A stretch of 63,705 nucleotides of DNA, taken from the NCBI GenBank assembly GCA_022769285.1, contig JALEKD010000039.1, forward strand, positions 89,364 to 153,068. Reading direction: 5' to 3'. Within the stretch, counting starts at the first letter, position 1; each line of letters opens with the position of its first letter. Positions 54,216 through 62,703 of the stretch are shown piece after piece. The notes under the pieces are model-generated. The model was given only the letters and a program-made list of their open reading frames with translations, had not been told where the DNA came from and searched no databases. The DNA is from Prevotella sp. (GTDB lineage Bacteria > Bacteroidota > Bacteroidia > Bacteroidales > Bacteroidaceae). A program made the translations under genes and the position numbers.

Positions 54216-54367
54216 GCCTATAGATATTTATTTCTGTCGTAATGATAGGTTCGGGGGCAGCCCCAGCCCCATTGGGAGGACCGAGGTGCCGCCTCTCTTA
54301 TACAAAGAGAGTGGGAGGTGAGTGCCACAGAGCTTGCCCTAATGACCAAGTCGATGCCTCACTTCTG

Positions 54368-54398
54368 CAAAGATACCCATTAAGTGCTGAACACCAAA
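54368..54398 (-). promoter_or_regulatory. Bacteroidetes promoter (TTTG-N19-TATCTTTG) for the GH123-like gene
   Basis: TTTG (54395-54398), 19-bp spacer, TATCTTTG (54368-54375) on the minus strand. Transcription from about 54361 gives a 145-nt leader with an AGAGAG/CTCTCT-containing hairpin near 54290-54315. Confidence 0.8.
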
Positions 54399-54551
54399 GT
54401 AAATGATGAAATATTTATCGTCACGCACGCCAACATGGCTTCCTGTAGAACAGAAATAGCCAACAGAAGCCAAGAGAGAGTTAGCCCCAACATGGCAACC
54501 GCCATAGCACCTGCCATGGGCCACGACAAAAAAACAAGAATGGTGAATAAA

Positions 54552-54626
54552 ATCGTGAAGACCGGTCTTTTCGTTTCCCGGAGCCGTCTTTAGCGAGCTG
54601 GAAGCCGTCTTTAGAAAGCAAAAGAT
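54552..54626 (+). repeat. Dispersed 97-bp element, truncated copy E
   Basis: ATCGTGAAGACCGGTCTTTT, inner GGAGCCGTCTTTAGCGAGCT and GGAAGCCGTCTTTAGAAAGC, then the right arm is lost. It lies 13 bp downstream of the sigma-factor stop codon. Confidence 0.8.
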
Positions 54627-54639
54627 TACCTCCTTACCT

Positions 54640-55215
54640 TTACAAGCCCATGCCAGCGAGGCAGAGGTACAGCAGGGCGAAAGGGGCGAGACGGCCACGC
54701 AAATACTTGACCGCCAAGGAGAGCTGGTTCTTGACAGTCTGCTCGCTGAGACCAAGGGCCGACACGATCTCACGATTGCGGAGCCCTTCGAGCTTAGCCA
54801 TAACGAACACCTTACGCTGAGTAGCGGGCAGTTCGCCAACAGCCTGATGGAGGCGACGTACAAAGTCGTCGTACTCCAACTGATAATCGGCATGGAAGCC
54901 GTCAGCACAGCGCGCCATGGACATTTCCTGGTACGAGGAGTAAACAGGAGAACTGACGCGGGCACGGTAAGCATTGATAAGACGGCGGCGCATGATAACA
55001 AATAGGAGAGGGCGCACCGTGTCGTCGTGGCGGATACTGGCGCGATGAAGCCAGAGCTTGACGAAGACATCCTCAACGATCTCCTCGGTCTCTTCGACCG
55101 ACTTGCAGAACTGATAGCAGAACGCAAACAGGCGCTTGGCATACAAACGGTAAATCTCGTTGAACGCCGACTGCGATCCCAACCTGAGCGCTGCTATCAG
55201 TTCGCTTTCTGTCAT
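54640..55215 (-). CDS. ECF sigma factor (PUL 3)
   Basis: 191 residues with the two ECF sigma domains: region 2 (YAKRLFAFCYQFCKSVEETE, IVEDVFVKLWLHR; residues about 20-60) and region 4 (LPATQRKVFVMAKLEGLRNR, EIVSALGLSEQTVKNQLSLA; about 130-175). It directs RNA polymerase to specific promoters when released by its anti-sigma factor. The cognate FecR is at the other end of the same operon, with susC, susD and the oxidoreductase between. That position is unusual: in most Bacteroides ECF/FecR pairs the two genes are adjacent. It is 25 bp after the oxidoreductase gene. The C-terminus (FALLYLCLAGMGL) is oddly hydrophobic. Confidence 0.92.
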   Translation of the reverse strand: MTESELIAALRLGSQSAFNEIYRLYAKRLFAFCYQFCKSVEETEEIVEDVFVKLWLHRASIRHDDTVRPLLFVIMRRRLINAYRARVSSPVYSSYQEMSMARCADGFHADYQLEYDDFVRRLHQAVGELPATQRKVFVMAKLEGLRNREIVSALGLSEQTVKNQLSLAVKYLRGRLAPFALLYLCLAGMGL

Positions 55216-55240
55216 AATCTATAGTACTAGGGGCACCTGC

Positions 55241-56638
55241 TCAGCGCAGGTACTGGCCCTCTTCCTTGAGCCGGTGGCGCAGACGGGCCACGTCGACCTT
55301 ATGCACATCACAGCGGGCACCGTCGATGGCCAACTTGGCGGCCATGCCGGCGGCCTCGCCCGTCACTAAGCAGCAAGGCATGATGCGTGTACTGCCGTAC
55401 ACTTCGCCATCGGCCGAGATACAGCGGCCTGCCGTAAGCACGTTGCGCAGGCCCCGCGGGGTGAGGCAACGGTAAGGTATGCCGTGCGACTCGCCGCGGC
55501 CATAGCGCTGGGCGGGCTTGGTACTGCCGTGAATGTCTATATAGTAGCAGTTGCGCCCTATCTCGTCGTCAAAGGTACGGCGGGCACGCCAGTCATCGCC
55601 CGTAAGCACATAGTCGCCCGTGATGCGCCGGCTGTCGCGCACACCCAACATCGGGGCCGTCTTGACCAGATGGCCCGTGGCAAAGGTGGTGGGGCGCAGG
55701 TCGCGCAGGGCATCCAGATAGGCGGCTGCCTTACGCCGCCCCAGCATCATGGCATCGGTAATGGCCCACGGGTCGGTGGTATCGACATCCATGTGGCCGG
55801 CATTGAACTGCAGCAGGCGCGGGCCCACCAGTACCACGTTGGCATAGGCATCCACAAGCGGGTACTTGCCACTCTCGGCGGCCTGGAAGAGAGGACTTAC
55901 GCGTGGGCCGTTGGTGGCTACCGACGGCTTGGCGTTGAAGTCGTACATATCTATATTGTCTATCGAGAAGCAGAGGGACGACAGCTGATTAGTGCCGTCC
56001 TTGTCATAGCCTCTCTTGAACGCGGCACCCGCCCAGGCGGCCAGGTCGCCGTCACCGGTGGCATCTACGAACACCTTGGCCCTAAAGGCTGTCAGACCGT
56101 TTTTGTTGGCCACCAGCACGGTGTCTACGGTGTCGCGGGCCGACTTCTCTACCGCGCAGATGCGGGAGAAGAAGAGCACCTTGGCCCCCGACTCGGTCAC
56201 CAAGCGGTCGTACACGGTCATCAGGTACTCCGCGTTGATGGGCACCCAGTTCAGCATGTTCTTCTTGACATGGGGCACACCCTTCTTGGACTCCTCGAAT
56301 ATCTTCTCGGCCAGTCCGCGGTATATCATGCGTTCTCCGTCGGAGAAGGGCGACCACGTGGGCACCATTCCGGCCGTTCCCAAACCGCCCAACTGACCCG
56401 TGGCCTCAATAAGCAGCGTGCGGGCTCCCTCGCGGGCGGCGGCTATGGCTGCCGTACAGCCTGCGGGACCGCCTCCCACTACGATTACATCCCACGAGCT
56501 GTCTATCGCTACGTCGTGATGCAGGGCTATGCCCTTACTCTTGGTACTTTTCGGAGCTGCCAGTACTCCCGATGCGGGGAGTACTGACGACAGGGCCACG
56601 GCCCCTAACTGTTTCAGAAATTTTCGTCGTGATGCCAT
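55241..56638 (-). CDS. Tat-exported FAD-dependent oxidoreductase (FAD_oxidored family)
   Basis: 465 residues. The N-terminus MASRRKFLKQLGAVALSSVL is a clear twin-arginine signal (S-R-R-K-F-L-K), so the protein is exported folded with its cofactor. A Rossmann FAD site follows (VIVVGGGPAGCTAAIAAARE, residues about 50-75; FVDATGDGDLAAWAGA; LTAGRCISADGEVYGSTRIM near the end). It belongs to the PF12831-like group often found in PULs, whose reactions are mostly unknown; sugar oxidation before hydrolysis is one possibility. Here it sits between susD and the sigma gene (27-bp and 25-bp gaps), so it is made as part of the PUL. Confidence 0.85.
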   Translation of the reverse strand: MASRRKFLKQLGAVALSSVLPASGVLAAPKSTKSKGIALHHDVAIDSSWDVIVVGGGPAGCTAAIAAAREGARTLLIEATGQLGGLGTAGMVPTWSPFSDGERMIYRGLAEKIFEESKKGVPHVKKNMLNWVPINAEYLMTVYDRLVTESGAKVLFFSRICAVEKSARDTVDTVLVANKNGLTAFRAKVFVDATGDGDLAAWAGAAFKRGYDKDGTNQLSSLCFSIDNIDMYDFNAKPSVATNGPRVSPLFQAAESGKYPLVDAYANVVLVGPRLLQFNAGHMDVDTTDPWAITDAMMLGRRKAAAYLDALRDLRPTTFATGHLVKTAPMLGVRDSRRITGDYVLTGDDWRARRTFDDEIGRNCYYIDIHGSTKPAQRYGRGESHGIPYRCLTPRGLRNVLTAGRCISADGEVYGSTRIMPCCLVTGEAAGMAAKLAIDGARCDVHKVDVARLRHRLKEEGQYLR

Positions 56639-56665
56639 ATTTTATTTGTTATTAGTAGCTATGGA

Positions 56666-58129
56666 CTAATAGCCCGGATTCTGGTCCTTGGACTCGTCCA
56701 TCTCAGAGTTGTAATTGAATTCGGTTACAGGGATGGGCCATATCATGTGCTTGGCCTTTACCTCCTTGCCCTTGTACTGCTCTATCCGTTCGGAAGCCAC
56801 TCCCAGACGGCACAAGTACATCCAGCGCTTAGCCTCGTTCATGCACTCGTAGCCCTCTTCCTTGACCAGCAGGCTGATGAAGCTCTCCAGTGTCGGGCAG
56901 TCGCTCATGGTGTAGTCCATGGCCGACGGGGCCGTCGGTTCCAGTCCATAAGCACGGCGGCGGATGGTGTTCAGTTTCTCCAGGGCATCGTCAGTAGCTC
57001 CGCCTGCCTTGCGGGCTACAGCCTCGGCGTAGTTGAGCAGCACGTCGGGGTAGCGTATCACGGGCCAGTCATTGCCGGCACCGTTCTTGCCGAGTGCATT
57101 AGGGTCGTAGTACTTGCTGAAGAGGTACGTTTTGTCACCCAGGCCGAAGTTGAAGGGCAACAGGTTGAGCTCCTTGCGCAAGTCGCGCTCGTCCCAGTTC
57201 TTGATAAACTCGTTATCAGATGTAGTATAGATGCCGTACCAGCCAATACCGGTGCTGAGCATGTGCTGGCCGTTCACCATGGCCTTGGGGTGGGCGCATA
57301 TCATCACATAGGGCCAGCCGTCGTTACCAGTAGAGTTCTCGTTCTTCATATAGAACACTTCCTCGGAGCTTGCGGCGTCGGGGCCGAACACCTTGTCAAA
57401 GTCGCGGGCCGTGGCCACCTTGGTCAGGGCGTACTTGTTAGAGTTGATGACCTTGGCGGCTTCTGTGGCAGCCTCATCGTACTTCTTCAGAGTGAGGTAC
57501 ACGTCTGACAGCAGGGCCGAGGCTGCGTAGCGGGTAGGCGTACCCGACTCGCGAGCCTTCTCGGGCGCATTGGCAGCAGCATATATCAGGTCGTCCAGTA
57601 TGAACTGGTATATCTGCTCAGGCGTTGACTTGGCCAGGTTGTACTCTTTACGGTTCTTGTCAGTACGGAGCGGACAGCCGCCGTACAGCCGAACCAGATA
57701 ATAGTAAGCAAAGCCGCGGATGAAGCGCAGTTCGCCGATGTAGGCAGCCTTTTGGGCCTCGTTCATGCCGTTAGCATCGGGCAGGCGGTCAATGGCAATG
57801 TTGCAGTCGCGGACAGCACCGTACAGGTTGTTCCAGATAGTGCCGGCGCGGGTAACGCTGCTCGACGTGTTGAGTCCCTCGTAGTCGCTCATCTCGGTCC
57901 AGGAACCTCTGCCGTAGGCATAGTCGGCGCTGGCCTCCTGCATGGTGGGAAAGGACATGCCGGCGAACTCGCCACGGAGCTGATGTAGCGGAGCCAGCAC
58001 GGCAGCGGCGGCCTCCTCGGGTGTATTATAGAATGTCTCGGCAGCCACCGAGTGCGCATCTTCGTCCAATATGCTGGAGCAAGAGGTGACCAGCAATGCA
58101 AAGGTAATCAAATATATAAAATTTTTCAT
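56666..58129 (-). CDS. susD: SusD/RagB family outer-membrane lipoprotein (PUL 3)
   Basis: A 487-residue lipoprotein (signal ending LVTSC, then SSILDEDAHS). SusD features: YNTPEEAAAAVLAPLHQLRG, YIGELRFIRGFAYYYLVRLY with GGCPL (residues 130-155), WPVIRYPDVLLNYAEAVARK, LVKEEGYECMNEAKRWMYLC and a final QNPGY. It is somewhat short for the family. It is encoded 9 bp after the STN-domain SusC and is taken to be its surface lid. The predicted ligand is unknown; the GH123-like neighbour suggests an amino-sugar glycan. Confidence 0.95.
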   Translation of the reverse strand: MKNFIYLITFALLVTSCSSILDEDAHSVAAETFYNTPEEAAAAVLAPLHQLRGEFAGMSFPTMQEASADYAYGRGSWTEMSDYEGLNTSSSVTRAGTIWNNLYGAVRDCNIAIDRLPDANGMNEAQKAAYIGELRFIRGFAYYYLVRLYGGCPLRTDKNRKEYNLAKSTPEQIYQFILDDLIYAAANAPEKARESGTPTRYAASALLSDVYLTLKKYDEAATEAAKVINSNKYALTKVATARDFDKVFGPDAASSEEVFYMKNENSTGNDGWPYVMICAHPKAMVNGQHMLSTGIGWYGIYTTSDNEFIKNWDERDLRKELNLLPFNFGLGDKTYLFSKYYDPNALGKNGAGNDWPVIRYPDVLLNYAEAVARKAGGATDDALEKLNTIRRRAYGLEPTAPSAMDYTMSDCPTLESFISLLVKEEGYECMNEAKRWMYLCRLGVASERIEQYKGKEVKAKHMIWPIPVTEFNYNSEMDESKDQNPGY

Positions 58130-58138
58130 AATTATTTT

Positions 58139-61100
58139 CTAAAACATTAGTTGCAGACCAAAAGTTATCGACTTCACGTTAGGATAAGTCAGGAAATCAA
58201 ATCCCATATTGATGTCACTACCCCACGAGTTGACCTCGGGGTCCAGCCCGGAATAGTTGGTAATGGTAAGCAGGTTCTGGCCGCTCACGTAGACACGGGC
58301 CGAGGAGAGGTAACGCTTAATGCCAAGTTTGTCAACAGGCAGGTTGTAACCCAGGGAGATGTTCTTCATACGCAGGTAAGAGCCATCCTCGACGTAGCGG
58401 TCAGAGATACGCAGGTTCTGCCTGCTGGTCAGCTTGGGGTACTTAGCAGCAGCGTTCTGCTCGGGTGTGTTGCTGGCGCTCCAGTGGCTGTAGTACACCT
58501 TCTTGTTATAGTTCATAGGCGTAGTGTAGTCCATGTTCTGGAACTCGGTAATGTTAAACAGGTCGTTGCCGTAACTGCCCTGGAAGAAGACTGAGAAGTC
58601 GAAGCCCTTCCATGCGAGCGAGGTGCTGAAACCGTAAGTAAAGTCGGGGTGAGGGTCGCCCGTGATAAACTTGTCCTCCTTGCTGTAGTTGCCGTCGTCA
58701 TCTACGTCGACGTACTTCAGGATACCGTTCTCGTCGTAGCCATCCTCCTTGTAGGTGAAGTACACGCCGAGCGGTTCGCCCTCGCGTATCAGCGAGATGT
58801 TGTCTTCCATGTAGGCCAGGCCCGGACGGCCGCTGTAGAGTTCCTGCCCGTTGTATATCTTCACGACCTTGTTCTTGTTAAAGGCTATGTTGGCGCTGGC
58901 CGACCATGTCAGCTCGTTGTTGCGGATGATGTCGCCATCTACCATGACCTCCAGTCCCTTGTTACTCATCTTTCCGATGTTCTTAATGGTATTGCTATAG
59001 CCCGTCGAACCAGCCAAGCCCACGCTGTTAAGCAGGTCGCGGGTCATCTTGCTGTACAGGTCAGCGGTCAGGCGCAGTCTGTTGTCAAACAGGCCGAGGT
59101 CAACACCCAAGTTCCACTGAGCAGTAGTCTCCCACTTGAGGTCAGAGGGCAGCGTGGAGCCTGCTGCGTAGTAGGTACCCAGGCCGTTGCCGATGGGCTG
59201 CTTGCCCTGGCTGAGCATATTGAGGGTGGCGTAGGGATTAATGGCCGTCGAGCCAGTCTCGCCGTAGCCCATGCGCAGTTTCAGGTTACTTATCTGGGGC
59301 ACAGCCTTCATAAAGGGCTCTTCAGTGACACGCCAGGCGAGTGCCACGGATGGGAAGTAGCCCCACTTGGAATCCTTGGAGTAGCGCGAAGAGCCATCGG
59401 CACGCATGCTCACCGTGGCCAGATAGCGATCCTTATACGAATAGTTTACGCGCCCTAACCACGAGACTAACGTCCACTTGGTATAGCCCGTCGAAGGTGT
59501 ACCAAAATTAGAGGCGGCGCCTATCTGGTCGGTACCGGGAGTATCGCTGATGAAGCCGCTTCCCGAGAGGCCCATGGAGCGGGCTGTGTACTGCTGGTAG
59601 GTGAAGCCTCCCATCACGCCCAGTTCGTGTTCGCCCAAGGTAACGTTATAGTTGGCTATGTTCTCGTTAACAATGGTAACACGACTGTTAGAGGAGACTG
59701 AGCCGGAGTTAGCTCCCCACAGATACTTGGATGTAATGTAGTTGTCGGTACGGTAGTCGTTGTTCTCCACGCCCACAGACGACTTGAGGGAGAGTCCTTT
59801 AAACGGCTTGTAGGTAATGGCACCGTTAATATTGGTCAGGCTGGCGCGCGTCTTGCTGTCAGTCTCGTTGAGGAGGAGTACAGGGTTGCGCAGGTTGCTT
59901 GACACAAAAGTGTAGTTGGTAGAGATATTGTTATAGGTACCGTCATCGTTATACGGGTAGAGGATAGACGGGGTAAAGTAGGCTGCGCTGAGCAGACTGT
60001 TGCCACGGTTACCACCAGTCATGCCTGGGTGCGAGGTGCTGCGGGTCTTGGCAAACGACATAATGAGGTCTACGTGCAGCTTGTCGCTAACGTCGTGGTT
60101 GATATTGCTGCGCAGGTTGAGCTTGTCATAAGCAGTACCCTTGATGATGCCGTCGCGGAGCATGGCCGAGCCACTGATAAGAATCTTGGTACGCTCATTG
60201 CCACTGCTGATGGACACATTGTGCGTCTGCATGGGTGCGCTCTGGAAAATAGCGTCCTGCCAGTCAAAGCCCTGGCCAAAGGCAGCCACCTGCTCAGGTG
60301 TAAAGGCGCCGCGGCCAGTATCATTAGTCAGTATCTCGTTAGCCAGGGCAGCATACTGTTCACCATTGGTAACGTCCATGTACGAGATGACGCGTTGCAC
60401 ACCGTAGGTGCCGTTGTAGCTGATGTGGGTACCTGTCTGGCCAGAGTTGGTGGTGATGAGCACCACGCCGTTGGCACCGCGCGAACCGTAGATAGCGGTA
60501 GCCGAAGCGTCCTTGAGCACCTCGACCGACTTGATATCCTCGCTGCTTATCGATGATATGTTGGCCGGCATACCGTCTACGATGTACAGCGGGTCGTTGC
60601 CACCCTTGATAGAGTTAGCTCCACGGATGCGGACAGAGATGTCGCCCGACGGGTTACCGGTGTTGTTGGTCACTACCACGCCGGCCACACGTCCCTGAAG
60701 CCCCATCATGGGGTTAGATACGGGATATGCCTTCATATCCTTGGCCGATACCGAGGCGATGGAACCCGTCAGGTCCTTGCGCTTCATGGCGCCGTAGCCC
60801 ACCACCACAAGCTCATTGAGCTGGTGGTCGTCCTCGCTCATCACCACTTCTACCGTGCTCTTATGGCCCATGGCCACCTCCTGGTCTACGTATCCTATGA
60901 ACGACACACGGGCCTTGGCACCCTCGGGAGCTGTGAAGCTGAAGCGGCCGTCGGCATCGGTCAGCGCCACAGCCTTGCCGCCCACGCTCACGGTGGCACC
61001 TATCATCGGCTCGCCCTGCGCGTCGTGTACCACGCCGCTGTAGGTGCGTGTGCCGGCAGCCAGCGCCTGTATGTTAGAGCCCTGGGGCTCGCGGGCTGTT

Positions 61101-61402
61101 ATCACTATCGACTTGGCCGACACTATCTTATAAGCCAGGTTGCGGTTGGCCAGCGCCTTGTCCAACACGGCCGGCACCGTGGCGTTCTTCATCTGGACGG
61201 TTACCGGCGGCTGGTTGTCCAGCAGCTTACTACGGTAGGAGAACCGGTAAGTAGTCTGTCTTTCCACTTCGTCCAGTACCTTCTTCAGAGACGCCTTGGT
61301 AACCTGAACCGTAACCAGAGGCTCTTGGGCATGGGCCGACGATACGCCCAGGCACATCAGTAGTACTAACAGGCAGTACTTTAGCTTTAAGGGTTTGTTC
61401 AT
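58139..61402 (-). CDS. susC: SusC-type TonB-dependent transducer with N-terminal STN signalling domain (PUL 3)
   Basis: About 1087 residues: signal peptide (MNKPLKLKYCLLVLLMCLGV), STN domain (VTVQVTKASLKKVLDEVERQ ... LDNQPPVTVQMKNATVPAVL; about 28-90) that would contact the FecR C-terminus, CarboxypepD-like domain (SGVVHDAQGEPMIGATVSVG), TonB box LNELVVVGYGAMKRKDLTGS, plug (DASATAIYGSRGANGVVLIT) and barrel. It both imports the glycan and reports it to the anti-sigma factor. I set the start at 61402, which lies about 34 nt after the predicted ECF transcription start; a longer frame to 61468 overlaps that promoter. It is the only one of the three SusC proteins here with STN. Confidence 0.95.
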   Translation of the reverse strand: MNKPLKLKYCLLVLLMCLGVSSAHAQEPLVTVQVTKASLKKVLDEVERQTTYRFSYRSKLLDNQPPVTVQMKNATVPAVLDKALANRNLAYKIVSAKSIVITAREPQGSNIQALAAGTRTYSGVVHDAQGEPMIGATVSVGGKAVALTDADGRFSFTAPEGAKARVSFIGYVDQEVAMGHKSTVEVVMSEDDHQLNELVVVGYGAMKRKDLTGSIASVSAKDMKAYPVSNPMMGLQGRVAGVVVTNNTGNPSGDISVRIRGANSIKGGNDPLYIVDGMPANISSISSEDIKSVEVLKDASATAIYGSRGANGVVLITTNSGQTGTHISYNGTYGVQRVISYMDVTNGEQYAALANEILTNDTGRGAFTPEQVAAFGQGFDWQDAIFQSAPMQTHNVSISSGNERTKILISGSAMLRDGIIKGTAYDKLNLRSNINHDVSDKLHVDLIMSFAKTRSTSHPGMTGGNRGNSLLSAAYFTPSILYPYNDDGTYNNISTNYTFVSSNLRNPVLLLNETDSKTRASLTNINGAITYKPFKGLSLKSSVGVENNDYRTDNYITSKYLWGANSGSVSSNSRVTIVNENIANYNVTLGEHELGVMGGFTYQQYTARSMGLSGSGFISDTPGTDQIGAASNFGTPSTGYTKWTLVSWLGRVNYSYKDRYLATVSMRADGSSRYSKDSKWGYFPSVALAWRVTEEPFMKAVPQISNLKLRMGYGETGSTAINPYATLNMLSQGKQPIGNGLGTYYAAGSTLPSDLKWETTAQWNLGVDLGLFDNRLRLTADLYSKMTRDLLNSVGLAGSTGYSNTIKNIGKMSNKGLEVMVDGDIIRNNELTWSASANIAFNKNKVVKIYNGQELYSGRPGLAYMEDNISLIREGEPLGVYFTYKEDGYDENGILKYVDVDDDGNYSKEDKFITGDPHPDFTYGFSTSLAWKGFDFSVFFQGSYGNDLFNITEFQNMDYTTPMNYNKKVYYSHWSASNTPEQNAAAKYPKLTSRQNLRISDRYVEDGSYLRMKNISLGYNLPVDKLGIKRYLSSARVYVSGQNLLTITNYSGLDPEVNSWGSDINMGFDFLTYPNVKSITFGLQLMF

Positions 61403-61444
61403 TAGTACAATAATTTTAATTAATTTGTTGTTAAGTTGATATAA

Positions 61445-61476
61445 ATAGGTAGACACGCGCGGCTGCAAAAAGTACC
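61445..61476 (-). promoter_or_regulatory. Predicted ECF-type promoter upstream of susC (PUL 3)
   Basis: On the minus strand GGTACTTTTT (61467-61476) is followed by a 15-bp GC-rich spacer and TACCTAT (61445-61451). The same two blocks with a 16-bp spacer precede fecR. Neither block matches the TAnnTTTG sigma-A consensus, so recognition by the PUL 3 ECF sigma is the likely explanation. Confidence 0.72.
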
Positions 61477-61489
61477 GCGATTTCGGTCA

Positions 61490-62488
61490 TTATTTTTCTG
61501 ATGGCTTCAGAATTACCTGCCGACCCTCTACGGTGTACGACAGACCGTAGGCTATGGTCACAATGCGCAGCGCCTCATACAGGTTGTCCGTGGGCAAAGT
61601 TCCATCGAACCTGTCGGCCTGGGTGGGCAGCTGTCTGTAGGCCACGCTGATGCCGTATACAGCCTCTACCGACCGCAGTACGTGGGCTAGCGATGCCCGA
61701 GTGAACACCAGTTGGCGTGTACGCCACGACTCGATATTGTCGTAGCGGCTCCAGGGCTTTACGCTGATGTGGCCCGAAGCGTAGTCCAGTTGCGCCACCT
61801 GGCCGGGGGCAATGCGCTCGCTGGCCGAGCGGTCGGCCGTGGCCATCATCACCCCTCCCTCATCAAGCGCCAGGCGCGCCGCATGGTCGCCGGGACGTAC
61901 CCGCAGGTCAAACCGCGTGCCCAGCACCCTGACGTACAATTTAGAGTTGGTCACCACAAAGGGGCAGGCGCTGTCCTTGGCCACCGTGAAGTAGCCCTCG
62001 CCACTGAATGTCACCACGCGCTGCATGCGGCCAAACAGGGATGAGTCGAAGGTGATGCGGCTATTACCATTGAGCATCACTACCGTACCATCGGGCAGCG
62101 TCACGCTACCACGCTCATTGGCAGCCGTGGCAAAGGTTACTTCGTGGGGTACCGTGCCGGCCGCCTGCCGGTAATAGTAAACCGTGGTACCCATCAGTAG
62201 GAGCACCAGCACCGAGGCGGCCACCGCCACCCATCGATAGAGTGTCAGCCGGCGTACCGGAGCCGTGGCGGCCTCCAAGTCCACCCCGAAGAGGCGGCTA
62301 TCTATCCGCTGTTTCACTGCCTCGACCTGCCCTGGTGTCACGTGGGTATCGTCTATCTCCTCGGCCCACATTCCGGCCAGTTCCTGGGCCAGTTCGGCAT
62401 CGCCCTGCTGGGCCACCTCCTGGGCCAGAGCCTTCAGCTCGTCGGGGGTGATGGTTCCGTTTCTGTATTTGTCCGTCAGTATGCTCAT
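61490..62488 (-). CDS. FecR-family anti-sigma factor (PUL 3)
   Basis: About 332 residues: an N-terminal cytoplasmic anti-sigma region (MSILTDKYRNGTITPDELKA ... residues 1-90), one membrane helix (WVAVAASVLVLLLMGTTVYY), the periplasmic FecR domain (NERGSVTLPDGTVVMLNGNS, VVTFSGEGYFTVAKDSACPF, LYVRVLGTRFDLRV) and a C-terminal DUF4974 domain (FTRASLAHVLRSVEAVYGIS ... GLSYTVEGRQVILKPSEK). It holds the ECF sigma factor until the STN domain of SusC signals. The start at 62488 lies about 17 nt after the predicted ECF transcription start; an upstream GTG frame to 62620 is rejected because it crosses both promoters. Confidence 0.93.
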   Translation of the reverse strand: MSILTDKYRNGTITPDELKALAQEVAQQGDAELAQELAGMWAEEIDDTHVTPGQVEAVKQRIDSRLFGVDLEAATAPVRRLTLYRWVAVAASVLVLLLMGTTVYYYRQAAGTVPHEVTFATAANERGSVTLPDGTVVMLNGNSRITFDSSLFGRMQRVVTFSGEGYFTVAKDSACPFVVTNSKLYVRVLGTRFDLRVRPGDHAARLALDEGGVMMATADRSASERIAPGQVAQLDYASGHISVKPWSRYDNIESWRTRQLVFTRASLAHVLRSVEAVYGISVAYRQLPTQADRFDGTLPTDNLYEALRIVTIAYGLSYTVEGRQVILKPSEK

Positions 62489-62513
62489 AAGTATCTGCGT
62501 GGCTATATATATA

Positions 62514-62546
62514 ATAGGTATGACGCGCGCGAAGGAAAAAAGTACC
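62514..62546 (-). promoter_or_regulatory. Predicted ECF-type promoter upstream of fecR
   Basis: GGTACTTTTT (about 62537-62546), 16-bp spacer, TACCTAT (about 62514-62520) on the minus strand, the same blocks as before susC. Coordinates may be off by one base. A single transcript from here would cover the whole PUL 3 operon including the sigma gene, giving positive feedback. Confidence 0.72.
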
Positions 62547-62597
62547 TTCGCCGTGGCCACTTTTTTGCTTCCCGCGGCCAAAATTTTCATTTTTCCG

Positions 62598-62628
62598 TTT
62601 GTCATCCCAGATACTTTCACTAATTTTG
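62598..62628 (+). promoter_or_regulatory. Bacteroidetes promoter (TTTG-N19-TAATTTTG)
   Basis: TTTG (62598-62601), 19-bp spacer, TAATTTTG (62621-62628) on the plus strand. It drives the small secreted-protein gene at 62704 with a leader of about 70 nt that holds an inverted repeat GAACCAT/ATGGTTC near 62637-62656. Confidence 0.78.
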
Positions 62629-62703
62629 CGTTATGAGAACCATCTCTGTATGGTTCGCGAAGACATCTCTGACAGACTAATAACCAACCTAATTATAACC
62701 ATT

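Noticed and set aside
10987..54626. The dispersed repeats as a CRISPR array
   Set aside because: Copies are 97 bp, kilobases apart and inverted in places; there is no regular spacer unit and no cas gene.
54339..55142. 267-codon minus-strand frame rich in Ser/Arg/Leu overlapping the sigma factor
   Set aside because: It is an out-of-frame shadow of the sigma gene; the other frame has clear sigma region 2 and region 4 motifs.
62489..62620. 44-residue N-terminal extension of FecR from a GTG at 62620
   Set aside because: It would span the plus-strand promoter at 62598-62628 and begin upstream of the predicted ECF transcription start; the ATG at 62488 gives the normal FecR N-terminus.
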